From Tritrichomonas musculus (lineage: Eukaryota > Parabasalia > Tritrichomonadida > Tritrichomonadidae): a stretch of DNA of 64,000 nucleotides. Position numbers and translations under genes: made by a program. Under the pieces are notes generated by a model. It did not search any database. It had not been told where the DNA came from and saw only the letters and a program-made list of their open reading frames with translations. Position 1 is the first letter of the stretch; each line of letters begins with the position of its first letter. This document shows, in pieces, positions 11,401 through 21,240 of this stretch. The stretch lies in assembly GCA_039105265.1 (NCBI GenBank), contig JAPFFF010000003.1, forward strand, positions 1,984,001 to 2,048,000, in the 5' to 3' direction.

Positions 11401-13090
11401 AGAGAAGGAAGCGCAAAAAGAAAAAGAATTAAAAGATAGGAGAAATGTTCGAATTGGTCTTCCAGCAACAAAAGATAGCTCAAGCCGAATATTAACAGGT
11501 TCATCAATTAACTTTAATTCAAGCAGAAATAATTTGAATGTTGACTTAACTGAGAAAATTGAAAAAATTGTCAGTGAAAAAACAAAAGATTTTAGAAAAT
11601 ATAGTGAAGATCAATTTAGAATACTAAGAAAACATGTTCAAAATATAATAAATGATATTGATTTATTAAAGGCTCCTGTACAAGGAATGATCGTCCTTCC
11701 AAATTCTGATTCTGACTTCACTCCTGGAAATAATAATTATAATAATAATAACAGTAATAATAATAATAAAAAGAAGAAATCATCGGAAGAAGCTGATCCT
11801 GATGAAAATACGATTATTGGGCTCAAGAAGCGTTTTGATATGAAAACTTCTGATCTTGAAGATCAAATAGCTGATTTAAGACGCGATATTTATCAATTCT
11901 TCCAAAAAATATCATCAATGGGAAACACTCTTGAATCATCACGCTCTAAAGCTAGTCAAAATGATGGTGATGGCGACAATAAAAAAGGCCAAGATGATAA
12001 AAGTAAAACTGCTGATAAAAACAAGAATAAGAAAGAAAACCAGAAAAAACCTATAGACAAACCAATGGCTTTGGCGAGATCTGAATCATTCTTGAGATTG
12101 AAGAAGAAATTTATGGAAGAAATAAATTCACCCCGAATGCTTAAAACAACGCCTTATGAAAACTTGAACGCACCAGAACCAATTAGTGAGCGTAAAAATA
12201 AACTTCTTGTTGAAGACCGGAAAACAGAAGATCTTTTTAATAAAGATAAGCATGTCAATAAATCTTTTTCAACATCAAATAAATTTGATGCAGAAGGTAA
12301 TAAAAGTGACAATTCAGAAAAGCCCAAAAGAAAAATATCCTCTTGTTTATCTGATCCTTCTATTCTTCTTAAGTTAGATAAACAAATCGTTCCAGGATCT
12401 AATGGTGGTGAAGGTAATGGTATCCTTACATATGAGTTGCATGATCGATATGGCAATGAACTCAGGAAATTTTGGGGAAGGCATGTTCCTCAATCTATTC
12501 ATGAATTTAATGTAACAAACGCTGAGCCCGTGAAGGAAGCAATCGAAACGATGGTTCTTCCTTATATTATCGAAATGAGATCAGAATTTCAGAAGAAAGT
12601 TGATACCGCGCTTGAAAAATCACGATTAACAGAGGAAATGATTCTAAATAAAGTGGACAAAGAATTTGTTAACGACTTCTTCAGGAAAATGAGAATGACA
12701 TTAGTAGAGTTGAAGAACCAAATTGATGAAGTTAAAAGTTCTGTTCCTGATAAAGTTACGCATGAAGAACTTCAAAGTCTTGCTACTGATTTGTACAAAT
12801 CAGTAACTAAAGATCAGACAACTACTGTTGGAACAAAATCATATAGATGCCTCTTTTGTGGTGCTCCAAAGCAAAATGTAAGCGGAATGATTACAGATAA
12901 AAGTGTTGTTGAAGCTTTAGGTGACCCACAGCAAGCTAGGGCATCGCAAAATCCAACAATGATTTTTGGATCTGACAAGCAATGTTACAAAGGTCGTGGA
13001 AATTATGGAAGAACAGGAATTGCGTCAAAATTAGAGGCAAGAAAAATACCACCTTTGCGGGCTACAACAGCTGTTCCTAAGAACGAATAA
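8444..13090 (+). CDS. Giant coiled-coil protein with QRICH2/DUF4795-like C-terminus
   Basis: A 1548-residue, low-complexity-rich protein. Several coiled-coil blocks alternate with Ser/Asn/Lys-rich disordered stretches, including Asn runs near residue 1100. The C-terminal ~220 residues are better ordered: 'LTYELHDRYGNELRKFWGRHVPQSI' (from about 1325), a helical region of 'DKVDKEFVNDFFRKMRMTLVELKNQI' type, then 'YRCLFCGAPKQNV' (about 1467) with a CxxC pair. This order of helical rods and a short Cys pair near the end resembles the DUF4795 region of QRICH2, a sperm-flagellum protein. A role in the flagella or the pelta-axostyle is plausible, but the assignment rests on pattern memory, not alignment. 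The ATG at 8444 is the only sensible start. Confidence 0.7.
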   Translation: MTDAPRSTTQLEHLIQDPELFDVGVEYTAIRDILLDVVSKVNALSNKTIKCTAPEVNDNKDDDIKQLTQQFIQLQESTKQQYSEFNNELHELKVFFSFQLKDFREKYDRSLSRLSNSISNPESSRVVNEPQIEYITDDDRCDQLSKQIESLTARFDNLMKMIDTNNIGRGNLSSRKPSKLNVPSVEKITPITLDSSDKSQTINTSIPKMDLNLSRKQIDDIGDLTEEVPLTIPEKPESQPVSPVLKPIIDITHKEIKKDPRVDDLVLQVRSIIDEMKNSSEKSKKMVTTINNLIKEFEKQSAEVSYCRTEIENRNDELDRIYDKMAGISVDSQKALQDKFDELLSVEKSTEKSNSKNPEGSTVRIVNDQNSVNQATITALEGLKNSFISNFEKLDSNYRPQISYLKQEINQLKNQVKNLGGTLEEISVPKFASSPIPQVELQIPSPSKNQSENNSSRNSAGNKSSHISGSSSLNTNEKTTESYVQTDESFNDIPIRRFSASTPNGSIPKTIDIFNIGTFIPSNGTNNGPKSTVVTSGDDHKSIPQDELLLGVPSDSTPQSKKDNIHISSIKTVRSNNQTPRSPYQKAEFSFEHLLSLSIVSDDIQQLIANAVRDQINEERLKELSKIESEKPANVGIDVDSIMKQISDLQQKSSDSEPSQQSNSSQKNDNSGLIIATSIVEKFKPVIDNHENRISALQKHIEILEATQDQSKKLIQQLQTQMKHSQTSSIIKNHHPTIVSPRPSSKKFNFHTSKKDNQKKSEENKNEQPQQPNENQEKNKNPSFDYDSLDHPNRPSTSGDQRGRNGSRIVLNVIRDGDDDDGEFSITESDLMEFKTKIHNLERAYKSLSKKMSAMQSANNSRPPTAPSPKRNEDDKVEVISPKKVDKENNEVEKDKINEENKTEEEEKVEEKKLATISIPPVPKKLDMLDKINPNFKSQIEMRRSDQEIDVALQNLSLSKTGSQTSSTPLFDVVERERTLQQQELEEKEAQKEKELKDRRNVRIGLPATKDSSSRILTGSSINFNSSRNNLNVDLTEKIEKIVSEKTKDFRKYSEDQFRILRKHVQNIINDIDLLKAPVQGMIVLPNSDSDFTPGNNNYNNNNSNNNNKKKKSSEEADPDENTIIGLKKRFDMKTSDLEDQIADLRRDIYQFFQKISSMGNTLESSRSKASQNDGDGDNKKGQDDKSKTADKNKNKKENQKKPIDKPMALARSESFLRLKKKFMEEINSPRMLKTTPYENLNAPEPISERKNKLLVEDRKTEDLFNKDKHVNKSFSTSNKFDAEGNKSDNSEKPKRKISSCLSDPSILLKLDKQIVPGSNGGEGNGILTYELHDRYGNELRKFWGRHVPQSIHEFNVTNAEPVKEAIETMVLPYIIEMRSEFQKKVDTALEKSRLTEEMILNKVDKEFVNDFFRKMRMTLVELKNQIDEVKSSVPDKVTHEELQSLATDLYKSVTKDQTTTVGTKSYRCLFCGAPKQNVSGMITDKSVVEALGDPQQARASQNPTMIFGSDKQCYKGRGNYGRTGIASKLEARKIPPLRATTAVPKNE

Positions 13091-13372
13091 TTATTTTTTT
13101 TTTTACTTGTGTTTCTTTTTATTTTTGTTTGAAAAAAGAAAAATAATGTTTTTAATATTAATAAAATTTGGTATATATTATTAGTGCATATACTTGTATA
13201 TCAATTATTGTGTATCAAAGATCTTTTTCATTGACAAAATATCGGAGATTTTATTGATAAAATTATATAAACTGAGTTCAAAACAATAAAAATCAAAAAA
13301 TTGTCATTTTAATTATATGTCATTGTGCCTCCCCATTATTTAAGTGAAATATTATTACAATTATGTATCATA

Positions 13373-13378
13373 TCACTT
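13373..13378 (+). promoter_or_regulatory. Trichomonad initiator TCACTT
   Basis: TCACTT matches the Trichomonas initiator TCAYTW and lies four bases before the ATG at 13382. In T. vaginalis such initiators set the transcription start a few bases upstream of the ATG. Confidence 0.5.
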
Positions 13379-13381
13379 TAA

Positions 13382-14314
13382 ATGATATCCGCTGAAATCG
13401 AAAAATTTAAAGTTGATGGTAATGACTTTGAACCTATTAGATCCAAAGGATCAATAAAAGGAGGATGCTGTGTTGTAGTTTTTGTTAAGAGCATTAAAAA
13501 TCAAAAAGAATATGTTCTCAAGAGAACTTTACGTAAATTAAAAAAAGGTGATTTTCAGGAAAAACTTTATTATAATGAAATCATGACTCTTTCGAAATTT
13601 CATCACCCAGCAATTGTTCCGTTTATTGGATTTTGTATTGATCCTAAAGGTTATGGGAATACTTATCTTGAATATATGGAAAATGGATCACTTGACAGTT
13701 TTATAAATAGTGATCTTGCAAAAGGTCCATCGTTTGATGATACTCGCAAATTGATCATTTCATATGGAATTGCACGAGCCATGAAATATCTTCATTCTCA
13801 CAAAATTATCCATCGAGATCTCTCAATAAGAAATATTCTTCTTGATGCTGAACTTCATCCATATGTTAGTGGTTTTTCAACATCTACTGGTATTGATACC
13901 ATCAAATCATCACAAACAGTACAGCAAACAACAGCTACTATCATGCCTCCGGAGTTTATAACTGATTATGATAAATATAATAGAACCACTCCAATTGATG
14001 TTTATTCATATGCAATGCTTCTATATTATTTATGGATCGGGCAACCTCCTTATAATGAAAATGAAACTATATCACTCATCATAAATAAAGTATTGGCTAA
14101 TGTCCGCCCACAATTCCCACCAACTCCATCACTAAGTGAACACTGGAAGAATTTAATAAGATCGTGTTGGGACGAAAAACCATCAAAAAGACCAACATTT
14201 TCTGATATTTGTAAAATGCTTGAATCAGAAGACTTCATTACATCAAATATTGATAAAGCATTATTTAACTCATATAAAGAAATGATTGATTCGGCATCAG
14301 GAGCAAGCCAGTAA
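13382..14314 (+). CDS. TKL-type protein kinase domain with degenerate DFG (likely pseudokinase)
   Basis: A 310-residue protein that is almost only a kinase domain. Visible elements: the VAIK lysine (K47 in 'YVLKRTL'), the catalytic-loop motif HRDLSIRN (144-151), PPE in place of APE (189-191) and a normal C-lobe with 'IDVYSYAMLLYYLWIGQPPY'. Two key regions are degenerate. The glycine loop reads 'SKGSIKGGCCVVV', and the DFG triplet is replaced by G-F-S ('VSGFSTS', 164-166), so the metal-binding Asp is missing. HRD and Asn151 are kept. Trichomonads have hundreds of TKL-like kinases, and a share of them are pseudokinases. Regulation by nucleotide binding or scaffolding is more likely than catalysis. 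A TCACTT initiator precedes the gene. Confidence 0.85.
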   Translation: MISAEIEKFKVDGNDFEPIRSKGSIKGGCCVVVFVKSIKNQKEYVLKRTLRKLKKGDFQEKLYYNEIMTLSKFHHPAIVPFIGFCIDPKGYGNTYLEYMENGSLDSFINSDLAKGPSFDDTRKLIISYGIARAMKYLHSHKIIHRDLSIRNILLDAELHPYVSGFSTSTGIDTIKSSQTVQQTTATIMPPEFITDYDKYNRTTPIDVYSYAMLLYYLWIGQPPYNENETISLIINKVLANVRPQFPPTPSLSEHWKNLIRSCWDEKPSKRPTFSDICKMLESEDFITSNIDKALFNSYKEMIDSASGASQ

Positions 14315-14630
14315 GCAGTTTTATACCCGTTTTAATTTGATAATAGCCTTTAATTGAATAAAGAGTAATAATACTTTTTTAAATTGATGGCATTTGCATA
14401 AAAATATTTATATTTATTTGTATCGAAATATGATTATAAATCATTAAATATGAGTATCATTAGAAAAAGAGTGAATTTTCACATAAAAATCATTAACTTT
14501 TTTTTTTGATTTTCAGTATTATCTGAGAAAAATAGCTGGTTTTATTCAAACTAATTTAAACTCAGCCTTTTAGGTTATACCATAGAATATTTTAGCACAA
14601 TCAGGATTGGAGTTATAACTTAAACTGGGA

Positions 14631-14687
14631 ATCAAAAGTCGGACCACTTTCAACCTTATATTGGCCTTTTGAACGGCTATTTTATTT
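14631..14687. repeat. Dispersed repeat, copy A
   Basis: This stretch shares the blocks CAAAAGTCGG, CCACyTTTCA, ATTGGCCTT and TATTTTAT, in order and spacing, with 29052-29106. It ends with CTTTTGAACGG (14666-14676), which is the exact reverse complement of CCGTTCAAAAG (29049-29059) at the start of the other copy. This suggests an inverted-repeat unit of which each copy keeps a different end intact. Confidence 0.55.
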
Positions 14688-14819
14688 TTCTCATTATCAA
14701 TTTAGAACAAAAAAAGATGAAAAGAATTGTCTTCCATTATATAATCCAAGTAAGAATTTGATAAAAAGTGCTCCAAAATATCAGAGGAATTAAAATTTAT
14801 ATTTGTGCATTTCCGATTG

Positions 14820-14822
<3 letters not shown>

Positions 14823-14874
<52 letters not shown>
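14823..14874. repeat. (TA)26 microsatellite
   Basis: A perfect run of 26 TA dinucleotides in the spacer before the WDR11 gene. Confidence 0.97.
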
Positions 14875-14877
<3 letters not shown>

Positions 14878-15098
14878 TTATATTTGTTGATAAATTTTCA
14901 GAATTATGTAACGTTTTGGTGCAAAGTGGTTAAAAATAGAAAATATTGATAATTTTATGGAATAAATGAATAATTTGGAAACAGAAATCGTGATATTTAA
15001 AGAGAATTTCGCAAATATTTATTTTCTCCTAATTCTGGAAAAATGCGTTTTTCGAGATGTATCTTTTGTGTATTTTGAGATTTATTGCATTTTAGGCA

Positions 15099-15107
<9 letters not shown>

Positions 15108-15132
<25 letters not shown>
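15108..15132. repeat. Poly(T) run of 25
   Basis: Twenty-five consecutive T. It makes the short open frame around it (14966-15214) implausible as a gene. Confidence 0.95.
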
Positions 15133-15746
15133 CAATCATCTTGCAGTAGTTGCGGTATTTTGGAAAGAAAATTTATCAAATAATCAAATATTGTTGGCTG
15201 CATTGTTGTATTAGATCATCAAACTCTACAGCAAATGCATTTAGTTAAACGACATTTTCAAATTACAAATTTTAAACACAATCTTCTCAAATCATAATTC
15301 AAAAAGTTTATAATGTAAATAATACTATAAAATATCCTTTGAATTTTATTGTTTATTCTGAATCTTTTCGACAAAAAGCTGTTTTTTGCAACTGAAAAAA
15401 GAAAAATAATACCCTGTTTTCTTTAACTAAATTTTTGATAGAATTTAAATTAATGTGGTTAAAAAATTCAATAAACATAAAATATAGAATATTCAAATTT
15501 TTTCTTAGATTATGAAAATATTAAAAAAAATAATTAATAAAAATAATAATACCGATCATATAAGAAAATTAATCAACGTTTTAAAAACTATATCATAAAT
15601 ACTTTTATTGATAAGAATCTGGAACTCCTGGAAGCATAGCAAAAAAATAATTTTATATCTTTTCATTTTCAATCATTATTCACTTTTTAATAAATCTTGA
15701 CCAATACTATTCAAATAATTGTGATAATATTCATATGAATATTATC

Positions 15747-15752
15747 TCATTT
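15747..15752 (+). promoter_or_regulatory. Trichomonad initiator TCATTT
   Basis: TCATTT fits TCAYTW and is 14 bases upstream of the ATG at 15766. Confidence 0.4.
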
Positions 15753-15765
15753 ATTAAAATTTAAT

Positions 15766-18700
15766 ATGGCATCAATAAACTTGTCTTTTAAAGAATGGCC
15801 TTTCCCAATTCAAAAAGAAATGTCTTTGACTAGATCTTTAAATGTTCCCCAAATAAAAGAAAAATCTAATAATTCTTCAAAGCCATTATTGCATTTAAAT
15901 ATAGCGCGCACTCATACATCTGCTCTTTATTCTTCTAATTTAAATTTATCAAAACCAAACTCTTTAAGTCAATCAAACAGCACATTAAATGATTTTGGAA
16001 CTACTCCACTACCTATCAAGAGGACAAAAAAAAATCAATGGTCTCAATTAAGTGCATGGGGAAGATGTGGACTTTTTGCATGTGCATTTAATAGTACTTT
16101 ATCAATTTATTCCAATGATTGTAATGGATGTCTATCGCCAATGTTTATGTTTTCACCCTTTAACCGTTTTGATAAAAGAAAGATTGTCAATAAGAATCAA
16201 GAGAGAGAAGCCATATCAGCCATTGGATGGGCAAATGGTCATCTTCAGCCAAGCATTCCTAAACCAATTTTTGCTGTTGCATCTGAAAAAGGTCATATTG
16301 CAATTTATGATTTTAGCACCAAAGAAATGTTGGCGCACACTCACTTTAATGATAAGATAATTTCACTTCACTGGTCATCTCGTAAAATTAATAGATTTTA
16401 TGTTGGTTCATATACAGGTCATCTTTATGTGTGTGAAATTAATAATAAATGCATTCAAATTAAGCAAACATTTGATTTCAATGGCTATTCCTCAGATAAT
16501 TCTGAAAATGTTTTGAAATCTGTTGATTTTATTACCGAAGATGATGTTGATGGGTCAATTATTTCAATTGCATCCAAAGATGGGTCAGTAGGCTATATAT
16601 TAAATGCAAATTTAACCAAAAAGCAAAAACTTCAAGTTTACCAAAAATTACCATTCCAAACATGTTTGAAATCAAGTGATAATCAGCATTCACTCATAAG
16701 TTTCTTTGAATTTTATCCAAACGATCAAGATTTTATTATTATTGCTACTAATAGATCAACATTCTTGTTCTCAATATTGAAAGGGGTTTTAATACCATTC
16801 ATTCAAACTCCCAACTGCAAATTTATTTCGCTTATTGATAATTCGAATAATCAAGTTATTGTTGGAGATGGAACTGGAATCTCTATTTGGTCCTTAGTAG
16901 ATCATTCCTGGGTTCGTTCATCCCTCACAAGTTTTGCGGGAAAGTTAAATATGACGGAAATTTTATCATATTCAAAACTCAACAGTAAAATTATATTGAC
17001 AACAGCTTCAAATTGGCTGACTGAAGTTGAAATTCGAAGAAATAAAATATTTATTACCAAAAGGATATTATTATTGAACAAAATACCTATTGATTATGAT
17101 TTCGGAAATGGTTCAATCGCTTTTTTGATGAATGATAATTCTATTTCATTCACCGAATATACGCCTGAATCTGTGATTAAACCCCAATTTGGTCATTTAT
17201 CAAATCTTCAAACAAGTGAAAAAATAAATCACCAGCAATTTGCAAATATTGAAGAAAGTCCTAATAATGACGAAAAAGAAGATGGAATGTCACAACTTTT
17301 TCACGCAATTGAGGATTCAAATGATGATGACGAAATACCTATAAATAATGATGATTTATGCGATCAACATTCATATCAAAATAAAGAAAGCACTGGTAGT
17401 GGTTTTGTTAGAAGTAGCTCAATGACCTTTGAAATTGACTCTGATTCATCACGTGCTTTTAAGCACATATTTGATTCTGCAAAAAAAGATTCATTTATTA
17501 TTTCAGATATTGAATCACCGATTCCTAGGTCGAAATCTGATCTTCTTAATGATAATTCAGAACTTAATAAGTTTCACGTAAATGATGCGAAATTAAATTC
17601 AGATAAAAAGTGTGGTAACTCAAATTCATTTATTTTATCATTCAATATCAAAAGTGATTCCCAAATTCAGAGTATTTTTTGGGTTTCCTCTCAAAATGTT
17701 ATTGCTTTAAGTGAAAATTCGGTTTTCAACATAGATTTGCAGACAAGAACAATTTCAGAGCCATTAAAAGATAATTTTGATAGTAAATGTAACATTATAA
17801 CACAAGCATTTTTCTCAAAGAGTAGAAAAATAATGTGTATTGTATTTAATCACAAGACAGCATGCTTCTTAAAAGTAGAACAAAATGTTGAAATCATTAA
17901 TTCAATTGATTTTAGCCAAATAATTAAGAAAGATTATAATAATCTATATGGTTGTATATCGCCGAAAGAAGATCAGGTGGTTTTTGCATCAAAAAACTTT
18001 CTTTTCTTTGCAAAGTTAAATGAAGTTTCTTCGAATATAAAAGAAGTTTACATAAATTTAGATTACAATGCATCATTTGTTTCATGGAAGAATCGTGGAA
18101 TAATCATTGGAACAGAAAATGGAAGTGTTTTTATAATATCAAAAAAATCTATTGATAATATTTATGATACTCCAGAAATAAGCAGAAAGGATTGCACAAT
18201 TATTCAAGATTCAGCACGTTTCACAGATAAAAAGAAAAATGGTTCAATTAAATTAGTTTCTCCTTGTGCAAACGATAGTTTTGTAGTAATTGATATTAAC
18301 GGTCGAGGAACAATCATTTCAGGCGATTTTCAACAAACTATCAATGGAATTATTGAAGCATTTAAACTAAGCAGCAAAGATACTTTTCTTGTTCGTTTTA
18401 AAAATGACAACAAACTTATTGCAATTGATGCTATAGGTGATTTTACTCCATGTCCTCCTCCATGCTTTTATGTGAACCAAACGAATAACATATTTTTCAA
18501 TTCCAATAAAAAAATCAATTTTCTTGAATATGGAAAAGAAAGTGATAATTCTTCGATTAAGTCAATCATCAATCATTTATTTAAAACAAATCAAGAGAAC
18601 CCTTCTAAAGTTTTAAGAAACACAGTTCACTTATTGAATCAAATTACCTCTTATCATGCTCCATTTAATTCATTATCAATTAAAAATTCTCTGAGACTTG

Positions 18701-19161
18701 GAGATTCTGAAAGTGCCAGAAATTTGTTATTGGAAACTGATCCAAGTGATAAAGATTATTTGAATAATATGATGCTAGCAGCTCTTTTTGATACAAATAT
18801 TAATAATAATTTAACATCAGCTAAGATTAAAGATGAATCAGTTCAGCTTGCTGTAAAAAATTTAATGTCTAACCATTGTATTAATCAAGCAGTTGACATC
18901 TTGCTTATAACCAATAAAATTTTCTATGCAGCAGAAACTCTTTTTAATTTTGGGAAAAGTAAAGATGCTTATCAAATTTTGATGCTAGTAGATCGTAGTC
19001 AATTAGATAAAACAGATTCGCAAAATATATCGGAACTTATTCAAAAAATAGCAAATTCATTGATTTCTAAGAAAGAAGATACTTTATACGGAATGAAACT
19101 GCTTGCTTCTTTTGGGCATTTTTCAGAAATGATAAAGATATTGTCAGAGAATTTGGAATAA
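15766..19161 (+). CDS. WDR11 homologue (WD40 trafficking protein)
   Basis: A 1131-residue protein; human WDR11 has 1224. After a Ser-rich N-terminal tail (about 1-85) come two degenerate WD40 propellers, recognisable from 'SAWGRCGLFACAFNSTLSIYS', 'FAVASEKGHIAIYDF' and 'GIIIGTENGSVFIIS'. An acidic linker separates them (about 500-620). From about residue 975 an alpha-helical C-terminus begins: 'RLGDSESARNLLLETDPSD', then 'AVKNLMSNHCINQAVDILLITNKIFYAAETL'. This matches the order and wording of the WDR11 C-terminus ('LGD..RAVQLLLET', 'NMIANGKLAEGVQLL'). WDR11 acts at the trans-Golgi network in endosome-to-Golgi tethering. I found no FAM91 or C17orf75 partner in the window. The propeller blades diverge strongly, but the C-terminus is persuasive. 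Confidence 0.75.
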   Translation: MASINLSFKEWPFPIQKEMSLTRSLNVPQIKEKSNNSSKPLLHLNIARTHTSALYSSNLNLSKPNSLSQSNSTLNDFGTTPLPIKRTKKNQWSQLSAWGRCGLFACAFNSTLSIYSNDCNGCLSPMFMFSPFNRFDKRKIVNKNQEREAISAIGWANGHLQPSIPKPIFAVASEKGHIAIYDFSTKEMLAHTHFNDKIISLHWSSRKINRFYVGSYTGHLYVCEINNKCIQIKQTFDFNGYSSDNSENVLKSVDFITEDDVDGSIISIASKDGSVGYILNANLTKKQKLQVYQKLPFQTCLKSSDNQHSLISFFEFYPNDQDFIIIATNRSTFLFSILKGVLIPFIQTPNCKFISLIDNSNNQVIVGDGTGISIWSLVDHSWVRSSLTSFAGKLNMTEILSYSKLNSKIILTTASNWLTEVEIRRNKIFITKRILLLNKIPIDYDFGNGSIAFLMNDNSISFTEYTPESVIKPQFGHLSNLQTSEKINHQQFANIEESPNNDEKEDGMSQLFHAIEDSNDDDEIPINNDDLCDQHSYQNKESTGSGFVRSSSMTFEIDSDSSRAFKHIFDSAKKDSFIISDIESPIPRSKSDLLNDNSELNKFHVNDAKLNSDKKCGNSNSFILSFNIKSDSQIQSIFWVSSQNVIALSENSVFNIDLQTRTISEPLKDNFDSKCNIITQAFFSKSRKIMCIVFNHKTACFLKVEQNVEIINSIDFSQIIKKDYNNLYGCISPKEDQVVFASKNFLFFAKLNEVSSNIKEVYINLDYNASFVSWKNRGIIIGTENGSVFIISKKSIDNIYDTPEISRKDCTIIQDSARFTDKKKNGSIKLVSPCANDSFVVIDINGRGTIISGDFQQTINGIIEAFKLSSKDTFLVRFKNDNKLIAIDAIGDFTPCPPPCFYVNQTNNIFFNSNKKINFLEYGKESDNSSIKSIINHLFKTNQENPSKVLRNTVHLLNQITSYHAPFNSLSIKNSLRLGDSESARNLLLETDPSDKDYLNNMMLAALFDTNINNNLTSAKIKDESVQLAVKNLMSNHCINQAVDILLITNKIFYAAETLFNFGKSKDAYQILMLVDRSQLDKTDSQNISELIQKIANSLISKKEDTLYGMKLLASFGHFSEMIKILSENLE

Positions 19162-19812
19162 ATAGAAACTGGTTTATTTTACTAACAAGAAATCATTTGT
19201 TATTAAATAGATTTTTATTAGAAGTTTTATTTTTTTTTTTTTTTTATAAAATATAAATAGATGCTTTATGTTTCATAAATAGAATGATAGAATAGTTGCC
19301 AAGTTTTTAAAAAAAAAATTCTCGATATCGAAACTAAAAGAAAAGATTTTGCAGAACTATGGTGATATATTTCTAACTTCTTATTTTAATTAAGTGAGAT
19401 AACTAAGTGCATTATTAGCAATAATTCTTTAAGGCGGTAGTCCATTCAATATTGATAAAACTCATAGAATTGAGGTTTCAATGGCAATATACTATGAAAA
19501 AGTTAAATGACCTTGACATTTGTCCTTAACGATCAAAATATATAAAATAGTTTTTTCTTTTCTTTGTTTCTATGGTAAAAAATTGCAATTTTTTAAAAAT
19601 AAGATTATAAAAAATATCTACATAATTAACCAATTTTATTGAAATATTAATATAATAAAATACCTTTTCTTTTATGGTTTTTTTTCAAAAAACGTGGAAC
19701 GAATGAAATTAAAAAAAAAAATAATTAATAACATAATTTCCTTACTTTAAATAAAAAGCAAATTTTACAATAAAATTCTTTTTTGAAATAATATAATTTA
19801 GATATATTTTTC
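19162..19812. other. AT-rich spacer upstream of a small transposable element
   Basis: No coding pattern. It ends in TATTTTTC (19805-19812), which is the left target-site duplication of the element that follows. Confidence 0.5.
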
Positions 19813-20604
19813 ATAGGTCTGCCAAAATAACGTATTTGTCAAAAACATAAAGCCAAATTTAAAAAAACGCTAGAAACTTCCCAAACTTATATATTTGTTT
19901 CATGATCGTATAATTAAGAAAATATCTAAATTTGGTATGAATTCTTGAGTTGGATTTTTTTTTATCATCATTTTTTTTGAAATTTGAATTTAAAATAATT
20001 ATATCCTGCTATATATTTAATTTATGTGTTATTTTATTACTTTTTTAGTTTATAATTATTTATAATATATATAAATATAATAAAAATTAAGAAATTTTTA
20101 ATTATTCATCAGTGAATTGATGGAAAATATTTAATACAATTTTGGAAAAAATAGAAGATCAAATTTCCTTTTTATTTTTATTTTATTATATTACAAAAAC
20201 TTATATAACAACAAAAGTCTACTTAAAAATGAAAAAGAAGAAGAAAATCTTAAAAGAAAAAATCCCAAACTTTTTCAAAAAGAATTGAATTTTGTATTTT
20301 TTTAAAATGCATTTTTCATGTTAAACAAAATAAATATTTATTTATTAATGATTATATTAAATTTAATACAATATTATATATATAGATAAACATAAATAAT
20401 TATCTTTTTTATGATAATTATAGGATATATTAATATTTTTTATTATAAAGAAAAAACATAAATTTCACAAAACTCAACTCAAGAAATTGGATGAAACTTG
20501 GTAAACAGAATATATAGACATCCTATAATATTATATATCAAATAGAAGATATTCCTACGTTTTTTTATTTTTTTTGACAAAACTCGTTATTCTGGCCGAC
20601 CTAT
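19813..20604. mobile_element. Non-autonomous DNA transposon (MITE-like, 792 bp) with 8-bp target duplication
   Basis: The left end reads ATAGGTCTGCCAAAATAACG and the right end, reverse-complemented, ATAGGTCGGCCAGAATAACG. The similarity runs on through TTTGTCAAAAA, giving inverted ends of about 33-35 bases with a few mismatches. TATTTTTC stands directly outside both ends (19805-19812 and 20605-20612). The inside carries no gene-like frame, so the element must be moved in trans. An 8-bp duplication points to hAT-like transposition; the outermost A/T bases leave one or two bases of uncertainty about the exact boundary. Confidence 0.75.
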
Positions 20605-21240
20605 TATTTTTCATCAATTTTTTCATTAAATGCCGCAGGCTTTTAAAATAGTTTTAGGCAATTTTTTAAATTTTGGAATCGATATGATTCAAATTCTTAT
20701 CAACAAAAAATTTGTCATACATTTACCAAAAAAAATTAGTTAAAATATTAGTAAAACCAAACTTACATATTATTATGACTCTTTTTGCTTTAAATCTCCA
20801 GTAAATGGCAGAAAGAAAAATCTAAATATTTTCATATTATTATCATTTTGATTTTATTTTATAAAGGAGATAGAAAAATGATTCGTTTCTTTATAATTTT
20901 AACAATATATCATTATAAACCTGCTATTTTAATAATATTTCTCAATCTTTTATATATTTATTTTTGTGAGAACTCATTGAATTATATCATTGAATTGGAA
21001 AACTACCCCCTTAAAAACAAAATTTTCTAATGCAATAAAGATTGAAAAACTTTTATTGTCATTGTTTAACGATATTTTGGATTCGTTTTTCTGGATATTT
21101 TTACTTAACGTTGCATATTGACTAAAATGAATTATTGAATAAAAAAAATTGAATTTATTGAATTAATTCAAATGATCAATTATATTCAGAAAAATATTAT
21201 GGTTATTTTTAAAAAAATTAATTGAGTCTTTTCAAACCAA
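20605..21240. other. AT-rich spacer before VPS35
   Basis: It starts with the right target duplication of the small element. TTTAACGATATT (about 21066) and TTAACGTTG (about 21111) are Myb-like words upstream of VPS35. The 60-residue frame at 20848 has no coding character. Confidence 0.4.

Larger units (their letters stand above)
14315..15765. other. AT-rich spacer with simple repeats
   Basis: No gene is supported here. It contains a dispersed repeat copy (14631-14687), a (TA)26 tract and a T25 run, listed separately. A TCATTT initiator lies at 15747-15752, 14 bases before the next ATG. Confidence 0.6.

Noticed and set aside
14966-15214. 82-residue frame
   Set aside because: Its middle is a run of Phe from a poly(T) tract; no coding character.
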